Assembly: GCA_949358305.1 (NCBI GenBank)
Contig: OX442314.1
Span: 40,122,581-40,186,580 of the forward strand
DNA from: Strigamia acuminata
Taxonomy: Eukaryota; Arthropoda; Chilopoda; Geophilomorpha; Linotaeniidae
Reading direction: 5' to 3'
Length of the DNA stretch: 64,000 nucleotides
Program-made: the position numbers and the translations under genes
Notes under the pieces: generated by a model
Database searches by the model: none
The model's input: only the letters and a program-made list of their open reading frames with translations
Told to the model about the DNA's origin: nothing
Shown here: in pieces, positions 1 to 9,189 of the stretch
Position numbering within the stretch: the stretch's first letter is position 1
Layout: the number at the start of each line of letters is the position of its first letter

Positions 1-1288
1 CGTCTTTCAACTTGCTGTCGACGTCCGCCGAAGTGAGTTTCCTGCTCATTGGCGTTTTCCGTAACAACAAGTCGCAGTAGTTGGCCAACAACTCGGGGCA
101 TTTCGACTCGGCCGAAGTTTTGTTTCTCACGCGGAGTTCCAATTTAAAGATGGTCGTGTCGTTGACGATTATTCTGAACGCCCTGTCCCTCGAAGAAAAG
201 AATCGCGCGTCGTCTTCGAAAGCCACCTCGATCAATTCGCCGAACCGGTTGAACAGATCGATGAGTCGTTGCACGTACTTGTCGGAATTGTCGACGACCG
301 TCTCGGCCGCGACCAACAAGTCCGCCAAACACGTGTCCACGGTGAACTTTTCCAGTTTCTTCAACATGGCCGCGATGCCGTCGGTCGTGCGATGCATCAA
401 GCGAAACATCCGCTGCAGATTCTCGATGTCGTTGCGCTCGACCATCGACACGAATTCGAATAAAATCGTGTCCTGGACGGGCACAACTAACAGATCGGCG
501 CACACTTTCGTCAGCGGAGTTTCCGAATCCCAATCCAACTTCAAATATTTGTCCGCGCGCTTTATTTCTTCGTCGAATCTCCCATCCGCATATTTCATGT
601 AATCCACGACTCCGCTGGCTATCGACACCTCTGCCACTTCTTTTTGATAAAACGCCCGCGTTCTGTCGATATAAGCTTTTTCGAACATTTCACGGTAATT
701 AAAATACTTGTCGCCGTCAACGGTGCACGCGTCTATGTCGGACACGCGTAAATTCGTTATTAAGATTGGATCGCCCAGTTTGCCGTTCCTTTCTGCGTCG
801 ATTAGATTCATTGCGCTCGTGTGCACGCTGGGCGCAAGTTTGATGAAAATATCGTCGTTCCATGAATCCAGCATTAACTTGCGCACACTGAAGTCATTCG
901 CATCGTGTTCCCATTTCTTAATCGTCAACGGCGTAAACGGTCCTGACAGATTTTCACTATCTTTCCAGAATTTTTCCCATTCGGCGACGTACGCTTTGAC
1001 CAACGCTTCGTCTTCGCGATGGATTTCGATTTTTTCCAGCGTACGCATAATGGTCGATTTAACGTTCTCCGCCGATATGTCGTACATTGACTTTTCAAGA
1101 TCGTACTGCACACAACCTTTGTGCACCATATGAAATAAATCCAACCACTCCTTTTTAGTAAAAGGTTCTCGCTGCAACACTTTAAAAACAGTCTCGCTAA
1201 TCAACGGAAACTTGATGCTTTTGAATTCAGTTTCAGATGCTTCGTGTGCCAATTCAGTTTCAGATTTTTCGTATGTAGAAGTTGCCAT
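1..1288 (-). CDS. CUL5: Cullin-5-like protein, N-terminal part (cut by window edge)
   Basis: This frame is open without a stop for 429 codons from the ATG at 1288 to the window edge and contains no intron. Cullin-5 is the scaffold of a RING-type ubiquitin ligase; its N-terminal cullin repeats bind the substrate adaptor (elongin/SOCS-box type). Recognisable cullin-5 segments in order are FTKKEWLDLF near the start, VRKLMLDSWND, FEKAYIDRTRAFY, DYMKYADGRFDEE, the LADLLVAAETVVDNSDKYV stretch, and ESKCPELLANYCDLLLRKT just before the edge. The neddylated C-terminal half lies outside the window. The first codons contain an imperfect internal repeat (SETELAHEA/SETEFKS). Cullin-5 genes are normally intron-rich, so this may be a retrocopy or an intron-poor lineage. 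The clean frame argues for function. It is the only clear non-transposon gene here. Confidence 0.9.
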   Translation of the reverse strand, partial: MATSTYEKSETELAHEASETEFKSIKFPLISETVFKVLQREPFTKKEWLDLFHMVHKGCVQYDLEKSMYDISAENVKSTIMRTLEKIEIHREDEALVKAYVAEWEKFWKDSENLSGPFTPLTIKKWEHDANDFSVRKLMLDSWNDDIFIKLAPSVHTSAMNLIDAERNGKLGDPILITNLRVSDIDACTVDGDKYFNYREMFEKAYIDRTRAFYQKEVAEVSIASGVVDYMKYADGRFDEEIKRADKYLKLDWDSETPLTKVCADLLVVPVQDTILFEFVSMVERNDIENLQRMFRLMHRTTDGIAAMLKKLEKFTVDTCLADLLVAAETVVDNSDKYVQRLIDLFNRFGELIEVAFEDDARFFSSRDRAFRIIVNDTTIFKLELRVRNKTSAESKCPELLANYCDLLLRKTPMSRKLTSADVDSKLKD

Positions 1289-1339
1289 TTCGATCGAATA
1301 TTAGAGCAAGTACTGAAGATGCTGAAGATGCTGAAGAAG

Positions 1340-1380
1340 AATGATTTGATAAGTGATTCTTGCTCTTTTTATACGACAAC
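1340..1380 (-). promoter_or_regulatory. TATA box upstream of the cullin-5-like gene
   Basis: Read on the minus strand, TATAAAA lies at 1373-1367, about 80 bases upstream of the cullin ATG, a normal spacing for a short 5' leader. Between the TATA box and the ATG is a small GCTGAAGAT-type direct repeat (about 1312-1342, plus-strand reading). The promoter call is inferred from position only. Confidence 0.45.
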
Positions 1381-1772
1381 TTAAAGAGAACGTTATTGAA
1401 ACGATAACAACTGTTCGATTTGTCAAGTTTATTTAGACTCTATCTCAAAGACGTCGAGAAAACGTTGTGAGAGACGCACGGTAAACTTTCATTTTTTAAT
1501 TTTTTTAAACAAGCAATTGAGTACGATATGTTTGTTGAGTCCCGCGATGTTAATATGCTAAATTCAATATTTTTAATGTTGGCAATTACAGATTAATTAC
1601 ACTGCTAAACATTAATTACAATCTACATCTTGTAAACAAATTCTTGTTGACAGCTTCCATCGGTTATTACATTAAGTGAATCATTGACACTAGGAAGTTA
1701 TTTTGACCAGGTGGCTGGTCGTCAAACAGAAGGGCGTCGAGTGTAGAGCCGTGGTGTTGTGGAAATTGTAAC
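1381..1772. other. Spacer between cullin gene and first retroelement remnant
   Basis: AT-rich sequence with homopolymer T runs near 1490-1510. I see no coding frame, RNA gene or convincing repeat in it. Confidence 0.4.
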
Positions 1773-2404
1773 ATGAGGCTGGAGAAAGTACATAAACTCC
1801 TATCATATGTGGGAATGCCAGCATTTACTTTGTTGACAAATATAACTCTGCCAAAAGAGCCATCGTCATTAAAATACGACGAGTTGGTCGCCCTGATGGA
1901 GACGCGTACGCGCCCAAAACCACTCGTGATGGCCGAGATATTCACATTCCGCTTCAGGTTCAACACGTGCTGACACTTCAGGCTGATCTAACCTTCGAGA
2001 CAGCGGTGGCTTTTGTTTCTGCTGCCGAAGTTTCTTCGATGGCGGTTACGGCATTCGCGTCGGCTCCAGCATTGAAAACAACCGATGTTTTTAAGCTTCA
2101 AAACGATGGGAAACAGCGAAGCAGTGGCCACCGTAGCCCAGCAAATTCATCCCAAGATAAGTCGCGCCCAGCAGACCCAGCAAGTCTCCAACAGCAACCA
2201 CATGATGGTCGGGGAAAATGCTTCTCGTGCGGCGCCACACACCATCGCAAACAAGACTGTAAGTTTCGACAGGCCAGGTACCATGCGTTCGGCAAAACAG
2301 GCCACATTCAGGCCGCCTGCTGGTCTGCTGCCACGCCGTCTGAGGCTACGTCGGCTGCCATTAATACTGCGGTCGCTGAAACCCGTGTTTTAGATTTCTA
2401 CTAG
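1773..2404 (+). pseudogene. Ty3/gypsy-type gag remnant (capsid end plus nucleocapsid knuckles)
   Basis: Two overlapping frames together give a decayed gag. The first (1773-1973) has the gypsy capsid pattern around PAFTLLTNITLPKEPSS and YDELVALMETRTRPKPLV. The second (1967-2404) resumes with LTFETAVAFVSAAE, the usual gag segment before the nucleocapsid. A CCHC knuckle follows (CFSCGATHHRKQDC). The second knuckle is damaged, with tyrosine and phenylalanine in place of its first two cysteines (YHAFGKTGHIQAAC). The frame change near 1970 and the lost knuckle cysteines mark it as dead. Protease and reverse transcriptase do not follow. Confidence 0.75.
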
Positions 2405-2588
2405 CTGTTTTGTGTGTTTTTTGTTTACTGTCAAATTGAGGTCCTGCCCTTAAGCAGCACTCCCAGTTTTGGGATGTGTGTCACCCATTGTACTACTATG
2501 CAATAAAGGCACTCAGCTACAAGAGCTCCAGCAGCTCACACCACTGCAAACTCCTCTCCATTCGTACACAACTACAAGAAATATACAA

Positions 2589-2756
2589 GAAATATACAGA
2601 AAGAAACTGTATCAGTTGAAAGGGACGACGACAGGTAAGGTAATAGAGAAGATGAAACGTTTTTTCGCGGTGCATGGTATCCCTGAAGTGGTGGAGAGCG
2701 ACGGGGATCCGCAGTATTCGTCACATGAGTTTAGAGAATTTTCCACAGAGTGAGGA
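2589..2756 (+). pseudogene. Ty3/gypsy integrase core fragment
   Basis: A short frame carries IEKMKRFFAVHGIPEVVESD followed by QYSSHEFREF. This matches the second-aspartate region of gypsy integrases (usual form: GIPEVVVSDNGPQFSSEEF). The flanking first aspartate and glutamate regions are missing. It probably belongs to the same dead element as the gag remnant at 1773-2404, with a large internal deletion. Confidence 0.7.
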
Positions 2757-3008
2757 TTTGTTCACAGCGTATCGTACTCTGTATACGATAGACTGAAAAG
2801 TGTGAAAACCGCAAGTGAATGGGAAACATTTATTGTCACTCGAGGAAGTTGGTTGCATGCAAAGAATAAACGACAATCAGGAAAAATATCTGTTCAACCA
2901 ACAAGCATAAGTCGCAGAAAAGCAGGAGTTACAAAAGGAAGCAAACGAGGTGCATCTGGAAGGCGTCCTTTAAGTGAAAACAATGTCAAGAGAGTCCACG
3001 AAATTTAG
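2757..3008 (+). CDS. Basic, Arg/Lys-rich fragment of unknown family
   Basis: The frame 2802-3008 encodes 68 residues rich in lysine, arginine and serine, including KISVQPTSISRRKAGVTKGS and KRGASGRRPLSEN. The reading continues upstream from about 2770 in related form. I have an impression that this VQPTSIxRRKxGVTKGSKR pattern occurs in uncharacterised invertebrate proteins near SWIM-type elements, but I cannot assign a function. It follows directly after the integrase fragment, so a transposon origin is likely. Confidence 0.3.
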   Translation, partial: FVHSVSYSVYDRLKSVKTASEWETFIVTRGSWLHAKNKRQSGKISVQPTSISRRKAGVTKGSKRGASGRRPLSENNVKRVHEI

Positions 3009-3479
3009 TATACAGCATAGAAGCTTGTCAGCCAAATGCAAAGTCGCATGGTGCAGGTCATTAAAAGTTATAAATGGCTAATTAACTGATGCTATAAGTC
3101 TTATCATTAGGGTTGCTATTAATCAAAAAACAATTTAAACAAAGTTTAATTCCATATTCCATTCTCTGATTTGTTGACGGATTTATAGTTTTTTGCATGA
3201 TTTTAAGTGATTTAAATTTTGATGTAGGATCTTTGTAATTGTTTTATTAATCTAAAAATAATTTGTACAGATTTTAATGACATTATATGACCTTGTAAAA
3301 ACAGAATAAGTCTCATTTTATTTTTTATTTATTTTTCTAATAGCACAAATAATTTAATCCAACACTTAAATCTTGTATCATTATTTTATTAAATTAATTT
3401 CAATCGTCCGTAAATTCATTGAATTAATGAATTTAAAAGAAACATACTTTTGCATCTGAAAGCAGAGTAAACCAGTTGC
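3009..3479. other. AT-rich spacer
   Basis: Very AT-rich DNA with many short A and T runs. No frame, hairpin or repeat stands out. It ends where similarity to the REXO1-like repeat unit begins. Confidence 0.4.
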
Positions 3480-5275
3480 CATTTTTAAAATTTAGATGGT
3501 TGTATATTTGTTTACCTTTGATTTATTATATTTCGTTTGTTTTATGTATTTTTATATTGCAATTTCTAGACATTTAAGTGTGCATTTTGTGTTTTACTGA
3601 CTAAAATGTTTAAATTTATCTTGTTAAAAATTATTATATTTATCTTCACCCTAAATGGGGGGGGGGGGGGCCTCAGAGACCCTTCCAAGAGTTTGGAATG
3701 TGTCTCCAATTTTATTGCAATAATCTATCTCCGTAAAGATTTCAAGTTAATTTGTCATAATTATAAGAAATAAAAAAATTATATTAAAAAACTTATTTTT
3801 ATAGTGATGTGGAAACATCAAGAGTTTATTACACAAAATAGTGTGACTGAATTAATGAGAATTTAACAATAAAAGTTGCCTCCTTTTTCTTCATCTTAAG
3901 CGCCTCAACTTCCTCCTCTCCTCCGTCGCCACTTCCATCTGAACCTCCGACAAGACCAACTCCAAACTGGCCCGCGCATCCTCGACACTATCGTGCACGT
4001 CCTTCTGAATATCCCTCCTAAACACCGTATTAACGATTTGCTTCAGCGCCCTCCTGTAGGGAAATCCCCTGTTATCCGGAAAAAGCATGGCCGTATCGAC
4101 CACATTCGTATGGGCCAATCGCAGCACGCGCAGATCGTTCTCCAAACTATGCCCGACGAGTATCGTCTCGGCATGAACAATCCCCAACAACTCCCGTTGC
4201 ACCTCGCGCAGCGATTTCGTCGCAGTCTCGAACATCTCCTGCGTAACGCCGCTAAACCTGGTGTTTAAATCCACAACCTTACTTCCAGGCTTAACCAACT
4301 GGTCGTAAGCCGTGGTGCCATCAGGCTTGACCAAAGTCACTTTGCCCAATTCAAGGCCTTTAGTTGTGTAGAACATCTCGCAATCGAGGGCGTAGATGCC
4401 GTAGTCGCCGTCGCGCGGAATTTCGACGCCAGGTTTCGTCTCGACAAAGCCGTCCAGCGTGCCGTGCAGCACGCCCGCACTGACGTGCGACTGGCCCGTA
4501 CAACACCCGCCCCGACCGACAGGTTTCTTGCAGCAAGTGTAAAAACCGCGATTTTTCTTTCCGGTGCGCAATATCCGGCCCCAATGGTAAACGCAGGTTT
4601 TCTGTGTGAACACGAGAACGTTCTCCGTGATGAATGGTTTTTTACAACGACAACAGGTTTTAAGTTCGATGTAGTTGGTGTCGAGTGGATTGAGCAGGCC
4701 TAGGGGTACTTGAGTGATTGGTTTGATGAATCTCAAAGACGGCGGCTCGATGTGAACCTGCCCGTTGCAGAAATCAATCGGATATCCGTACATTTCGAGC
4801 TGTTCCGGCTTCGCAACTCGAGATTTGAATCTCGGATACAATTGCGCGTGCGTCAAATTCAATTCTTGGAATAAATGCGGCGTCAAAAGTGGATATTCCG
4901 GCGGATTTTGGGACACTCCAGTCTGGTTTTGGATCTCTATCTTTGCCATATCTAAAAATGCCATTTGTCAAATAATCGTTGGAAATCACCGGATCGAGAC
5001 AACAATTAGAAGGTTAACAGAACAAGTGGTTTATTCAAAAGAAAATGTGCTTATATATATATCAACACTAAGCGCTTATTGGTTAACGCATAAAACGTAT
5101 AGTGGACGTTGTATCGTCCAAACGACGGTCCAAGTATGCGCCCTCTGGTGGCTTATTGACGTCCGTAATACACAATGTCTAACACGTCCGTCCGACGTAA
5201 AACCATTCAACGTGACAAATCCAGAGTCGGTCATGGAAGTTATCACACAAATTTTCGATCCATGACTTTGAGATA
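3480..5275 (-). repeat. REXO1-like repeat unit, copy 1
   Basis: This stretch matches units at 23226-29196 (split by an insertion) and 31283-33240. Shared 3' flank, on the plus strand left of the gene, includes the block around CCTTCCAAGAGTTTGGAATG at about 3680. The shared 5' flank, right of the gene, includes the block ending in GATCCATGACTTTGAGATAA at about 5250-5275. In this copy a run of about 13 G at 3658-3670 sits where the other copies have 4-7 G. Copy 1 lacks the left-most block seen in copies 2 and 3 (the one starting GAGGACACGACTGAT). Confidence 0.8.
3891..4964 (-). CDS. REXO1-like 3'-5' RNA exonuclease, copy 1
   Basis: Intronless 357-residue protein. Residues 186-335 form a DEDDh exonuclease fold: YALDCEMFY (D194, E196), HSLENDL (D277) and VHDSVEDA (H324, D329), so all five catalytic positions are present. 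Residues 104-160 are a cysteine/histidine cluster (CCRCKKPF, TCVYHWGR, YTCCKK, GGCCTGQSH) that resembles the region before the exonuclease domain in REXO1/REXO1-like proteins. It would trim RNA 3' ends, probably in the nucleus. The length is far below metazoan REXO1 and matches only its C-terminal part. The start MAFLDMAKI is shared by all three copies. An AATAAA-type signal lies just beyond the stop on the minus strand. The intact catalytic set suggests selection or recent spread. Confidence 0.85.
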   Translation of the reverse strand: MAFLDMAKIEIQNQTGVSQNPPEYPLLTPHLFQELNLTHAQLYPRFKSRVAKPEQLEMYGYPIDFCNGQVHIEPPSLRFIKPITQVPLGLLNPLDTNYIELKTCCRCKKPFITENVLVFTQKTCVYHWGRILRTGKKNRGFYTCCKKPVGRGGCCTGQSHVSAGVLHGTLDGFVETKPGVEIPRDGDYGIYALDCEMFYTTKGLELGKVTLVKPDGTTAYDQLVKPGSKVVDLNTRFSGVTQEMFETATKSLREVQRELLGIVHAETILVGHSLENDLRVLRLAHTNVVDTAMLFPDNRGFPYRRALKQIVNTVFRRDIQKDVHDSVEDARASLELVLSEVQMEVATEERRKLRRLR

Positions 5276-5513
5276 ACTGAGACGACTGATGTGAAATGTG
5301 TTCACAACTAAACTGGATTCCAAAAATTTCTATTACACGTGTATTAAAAATTATTTTCATTTCAGGTCAGAAACTAATGCTGGTCAAGAAGTTGGTACAA
5401 CACAGAATGATTGTATAAACATTCTGAACAGTATGATAACACATGCTGAAAGTAAACATTTATTTAAATGCATTTGTACTGAATAATAAACTTATTTATT
5501 TATATTTTCTTAG

Positions 5514-5935
5514 ATATTACCAGCGAGGAAATTTTTGAACAGGACACGAGTTCAGGGTGTAACGGATCCTCATCAGTATCACCACAACCTCCACCTCAGC
5601 ACCACCCAAATAGCCGATCATCGTCATCATCACCAGTAGACAGTTTGTTTTCACCTAGTTTACGACGTGGAAATGTGACGAAAAGAAAAAAATGAATCTG
5701 TTGGTCAGGAGGATGACCATGATGAAGTTAAAGGGATTATGAAGCGGGCACTCAGTGTTTTAGAATCAGGCAAACCAACTGGCGAGGATTATGAATTTGC
5801 CAAATATTTGGGCACACGATTGCGCAAATTACCAGAAACAAAGCGAGGATATGCCGAAAGAAAATTAATGACAACTTCATTCGAAATTGAGGCTAAAAAT
5901 GTAGTGTGCAAAGCACCACTCGTAGAAGGTTGTTC
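5514..5935 (+). pseudogene. Ser-rich/BESS-like C-terminal exon, copy 1 (frameshifted)
   Basis: After a splice-acceptor-like TTCTTAG at 5507-5513 the frame reads a Ser/Pro/His-rich linker, then SPVDSLFSPSLRRGNVTKRK. An extra A in the A-run near 5690 shifts the frame to a stop; the copy at 15140-15505 has one A fewer and stays open. The second frame (5739 on) continues with IMKRALSVLESGKPTGED and FAKYLGTRLRKLPETKRGYA, a BESS-like motif ahead of ERKLMTTSFEIEA. BESS motifs mediate protein-protein contacts in MADF/Myb-type DNA-binding proteins, often transposon-derived. This copy is dead. Confidence 0.6.
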
Positions 5936-6012
5936 AATTTCGAGTTCACTCGAATTAGTTTTATTGCGTACGCGGAGATCGCTTCCTGTTTTGTGCATCT
6001 TCCTGTTTTAAA

Positions 6013-6181
6013 ATGGCAGCAAATCTGAAAAATTGGACCGCTCAAGAGACACATACAATTTTGTGTGTTATGAAAGAACACAACATTATGAAGCTGTTGG
6101 ACAGCAAGACACAGGCCAATAAAAACATTTTCCAAGCCATTAAACTAGATTTGGAAAAAAGAGACATCAATAGAACGGTAT
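6013..6181 (+). pseudogene. Myb/SANT-like DNA-binding domain, truncated copy
   Basis: An ATG at 6013 opens MAANLKNWTAQETHTILCVM and continues through NIMKLLDSKTQANKNIFQAI to EKRDINRT. This is the first two helices of a Myb/SANT-like (trihelix) domain, with the conserved tryptophan present. The copy at 15690-16115 continues past INRT with DQIRNK, but here the sequence breaks exactly at the left end of a MITE (6182), so the third helix is lost. Such domains occur in host regulators and in accessory proteins of PIF/Harbinger elements; this one is a fragment. Confidence 0.7.
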
Positions 6182-6490
6182 AACTACACTTTACGGGCGA
6201 ATCGTCACTACCGATCATCCGAATTTTCATTGTTGGGAGCGCTGGCGGATAACCCATCATCTTGCTGACTTAATGATAATGACGGGTACTTTTTTCGTTT
6301 TTTTCCTAACCAGGGGGGGGGGGGGGGCTAGCGCCCTCCCCCTTGACCCCTGCGAACCTTACCTTAACTGGTTTTATTAACGTGAAGGGAATTGGGCATT
6401 TATTGACTCGTGATAAGTACCAGTATGGGAAAAATTGTGATTGTCGCTCCCAACAATGAAAATTTGACGATTCGCCCGTAAAGTGTAGTT
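6182..6490. mobile_element. MITE with 25-bp perfect terminal inverted repeats
   Basis: AACTACACTTTACGGGCGAA and the next five bases (6182-6206) are repeated as the exact reverse complement at 6466-6490. A further inner block (GAATTTTCATTGTTGGGAGC at about 6220-6240, inverted at about 6443-6463) extends the terminal repeats to roughly 50 bp, with a 12-base insertion in the left arm. The centre contains about 15 G (near 6312-6326) and no coding frame. I could not find a clean target-site duplication. Superfamily unassigned. Confidence 0.8.
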
Positions 6491-6589
6491 CTGCCGAAAG
6501 GTGCAGTTACTGAAAAGTTTTTACCGAGTTTGTACAGCCCCTCAAAATTATCCAACGTACCGGTAATACTAATGTACAGTACATTTGCA

Positions 6590-6900
6590 TTCAGTTGGTT
6601 TAGTTATTAACCCAAAGTATCCATTCCTTGGTGCTAGTCCTGATGGAACTTTATGTAATACCGTAATAATGGTACCGAATTAATAGAGGTAAAATGCACG
6701 TATAAATATAAAGATAAAAAAGTATTTGATATAAATGACAACAAATTTTGTTTAAAAAAAGATGGTGACAACTTTATCTTAGATTCTACACACGAATATT
6801 ATTTTCAAGTGCAAGGTCAAATGTTAATTATAGTTCTCCACACTTTCCTATGCCAAACGTTCAAGGGGACTTTGATTTTATAAATTTCAAGTATTTTTGA
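6590..6900 (+). pseudogene. YqaJ-like nuclease domain fragment
   Basis: Two short frames give GLVINPKYPFLGASPDGTLC and, after a frame change near 6662, NGTELIEVKCTYKYKDKK and THEYYFQVQGQMLI. The SPDG aspartate followed by ExK (EVK) and a YYxQVQxQM motif are the PD-(D/E)xK nuclease core of YqaJ-type recombinases, which metazoan genomes carry in SWIM-finger mobile-element genes. The upstream frame is not found and the break removes function. A SWIM-like fragment at 8521-8754 could be part of the same dispersed gene. Confidence 0.7.
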
Positions 6901-7032
6901 GTGTATTTGAGTATTCGAGTCTATACCAAGATCTAATTTAGCCATTTGCATGGATCATCCAACTCGACATAGTCCTTCACCCGTGACAGGTGCTTCGTAC
7001 AAAATATTTTCCTGAAAGAGCAACAAAATATC

Positions 7033-7830
7033 GTGCCAAAGGGACTAAAACAACAGGATGGCATTTCACGTAAAATTCAGTCCCATGCCTTGCGAGCGGT
7101 TGTTCCCCTGTGCGAAACAATGATAGATATCTCTACAGTAGTCCCGCCGGGCCCGGCGCAGACGAAAATGTTCCAGCAAATATCGGATGCTTTGGTCATG
7201 ATGGGAGGCACGAATGCCCAACTTAATCGAAAACGGAGAGCGGATCTGCAGCCCATGATGGCTAAACAGTTTAAACCGCTTTGTTTGGATCATGAATCTT
7301 TTCCTTTTGAACTTTTTGGGCCAAACATCCAAAAACGCGTTGATGACCCGGAGTCCTCGGCAAAAGTCATACCTAAGGTTACAGAAGAGAAAAAAAGCAG
7401 AACGCAAGAGCTTTTTTAATCCGCCTCGTCGAAATTTTCGGCCATACAATCGCCCAAATTATGGATCCGAGCGCCCTGGGGAGGATCCCAAGAAACCGTA
7501 CGAGGATAATTTAAATCACTCATCTTTTTATTTCCAGGCAGGAAAGCGCCTCCAAAGGAACGAACAAACAAGAAGTAAACTTGTGTCCTTTGGTAAATAA
7601 AATATTTGATAACCAAGATTTTCGTATTCCTTTTACGCCTGGTGGTCTGGCTCCAAAAATTAAAAAGTGGACGCAAATTTCAACCGACAAGTGGCTTTTA
7701 AACACTTTAAAAGGAATAACATTTGATTTTATTTGTCCAGTGTCCAGTGCCCCCAGATTAGGCCGTGCAGCTCGTAACCATAAGACGCACTTTGAATCAG
7801 CGCGCAGTAAAAGAAGGAGATTTGGTTAAG
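7033..7830 (+). pseudogene. DIRS-like retrotransposon: gag end and start of reverse transcriptase
   Basis: Frame 7033-7419 has the gag pattern of tyrosine-recombinase retrotransposons of the DIRS group: MFQQISDALVMMGGTNAQLN, then RRADLQPMMAKQFKPLC and a lysine-rich tail. A frame change near 7400 leads into an Asn/Arg-rich segment. The frame 7581-7829 begins the polymerase ORF with IPFTPGGLAPKIKKWTQI and DKWLLNTLKGITFDF, as in DIRS reverse transcriptases just before the first RT motif. Motifs beyond that are absent. An RNase H fragment of the same class lies at 16132-16400, probably from a different insertion. Confidence 0.6.
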
Positions 7831-8225
7831 TGGCTTCATTTCTGCTCCCCATCCATCCATGGATGGGTGGAATGAGCACGAGGTTAATATTTGTCTTCCC
7901 CGTATCGATTACTGGTGTTTATATTAGTTGTGGTGTGAAATTAAGCATTTCTTGGCCTACTTCTTGCAATCAAATGCAATCGTTGTTTTTTATTTAAATT
8001 CATAAATAGACTGCTTAAAAACTCGCATCATATTCAAACTCTTTTTAACAGTGTTCGTGATACTGATATCTAATTATGGATAGCATTTTGGATGGTTGTC
8101 ATCTGGTTTTTTGTAACAGATAACTTATAGATACAAAAACTAAAAGTGATATCTGTTAAACTGTTTCTAAATTTTTATTTCTTTTCTTTTCTTTTATTTA
8201 TTCATTTATTTCTTTTTATTTGTCA
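7831..8225. other. AT-rich spacer
   Basis: Contains a short CCATCCATCCATGGATGG palindromic block near 7850-7866 and pyrimidine-rich runs at 8160-8222. No coding frame is supported. Confidence 0.35.
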
Positions 8226-8227
8226 AA

Positions 8228-8305
8228 GCAATGTTCGGCCGCATTTGGGCGATCGAATGCGGGCGAAGTTCGGCCGCATTTCCGCGATCGAATGCGGCCG
8301 ATATA
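8228..8305. repeat. Two tandem GC-rich near-palindromes
   Basis: Two direct copies of a roughly 37-base unit, each close to self-complementary around GCGATCGAATGC: TTCGGCCGCATT facing GAATGCGGCC or GAATGCGGGC. The block is strikingly GC-rich inside AT-rich DNA. It lies directly upstream of the first of two repeated coding fragments (8318). It could form hairpins or a cruciform; function unknown. Confidence 0.6.
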
Positions 8306-8317
8306 TACCGTACCTTC

Positions 8318-8480
8318 ACATGTCAGTTTAGGCCTGGGACAGAGGAGGAATATGCAGAAAAAAAGCAGCTTTTGCAGGAACTGACTGACTTAAGAAATGA
8401 TGCCATGGCAATCACACAAATAATTATGCCAAAATCACAGTTAGGTTATATAAAGACATCGTTCTTTCACGATGTAAAGC
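8318..8480 (+). pseudogene. Repeated acidic coiled-coil exon, copy 1
   Basis: After a TTTAG acceptor-like site (about 8326-8330), the frame reads RPGTEEEYAEKKQLLQELTD and LRNDAMAI, then loses similarity. The segment recurs at 8888-9116 in a longer version. The sequence is a charged helix of the sort found at the C-terminus of Myb/SANT-like or MADF accessory proteins. Family assignment is tentative. Confidence 0.4.
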
Positions 8481-8520
8481 GTACAACTTAATTGCATTAG
8501 TTGATTTCACTTGTGTCACT

Positions 8521-8757
8521 GTGGAGAGTTATTATTCACGAAAACTCCGAATGTTTGCCAACTGCCGTGATGCAGCACCAAGGCTTTTGTTGCAGTCACA
8601 TATGAAAAAAGCTACATATCTTCAGTTAAGTGCAATTAAGATGGTTTCAGAGAACATTTATCTTGTTCCTAGTGAGAATTTTCCAGATAAAATGTATCAG
8701 GTTGATGTATCCATTGGTTTGTGCAGTTGTCCAATTGGAAAATTCTTACTTTAGTAA
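8521..8757 (+). pseudogene. SWIM-type zinc-finger fragment
   Basis: The frame opens mid-domain with VESYYSRKLRMFANCRDAAP and reaches VDVSIGLCSCPIGKFL just before a stop. MYQVDxSxGxCSCPxGxxG is the N-terminal half of a SWIM zinc finger (CxC followed downstream by CxH). The CxH half is missing here. SWIM fingers sit in MULE-type and YqaJ-type mobile-element proteins, which fits the YqaJ piece at 6590-6900. The fragment is truncated at both ends. Confidence 0.55.
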
Positions 8758-8887
8758 GCAAGATATGGAAAATTTAAGGACGTGAGCAATTAAAAAATAT
8801 TTATGTCACTGTTTTTCTTTTTTTTCTTATAAATTTATTACAAATAGCTTTATATGTTTATAAATTTTATTTTAAGCATATATACCT

Positions 8888-9116
8888 TCACATGTCAGTT
8901 TAGGTCTGGGACAGAAGAGGAATATGCAGAAAAAGAGCAGCTTTTGCTGGAACCGACTGACTTAAGAAATGATGCCATTACAGTAAAGGAGGCACATAGT
9001 TCCAAGAGGAAACAAAAGGATGCAGATTCTGCAGAAGCCCAAGAAATTCGTAGAGAAGCTATGAAATCTCTGGCTAACAGAAATTCACCATCACCAAGTC
9101 CCAGCTGTTCATCATG
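8888..9116 (+). pseudogene. Repeated acidic coiled-coil exon, copy 2
   Basis: The same CATGTCAGTTTAGG(C/T)CTGGGACAGA sequence as at 8318 leads into RSGTEEEYAEKEQLLLEPTD, then a charged helix (EAHSSKRKQKDADSAEAQEI, RREAMKSLANR) and a Ser/Pro tail with a stop at 9114-9116. The TTTAG before the GGTCTGGG is a plausible splice acceptor, so this looks like the last exon of a Myb/SANT-like protein. No upstream exons are identifiable. Confidence 0.45.
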
Positions 9117-9189
9117 AGAGTGCTAAAAATCACATAAAATACACGTACTCGTGAGGCTAATTTTATGTATGTGGCTAATGAGTTCTAAG

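Noticed and set aside
144-533. Minus-strand 129-codon ORF and plus-strand ORFs in 81-1133
   Set aside because: They are out-of-frame shadows of the cullin-5-like gene, whose own frame is open from 1288 to the edge.
3993-4268. Plus-strand ORFs opposite the exonuclease genes (also near 24068, 31881, 32352)
   Set aside because: They recur in all copies only because they are antisense to a conserved gene; they lack domain features.
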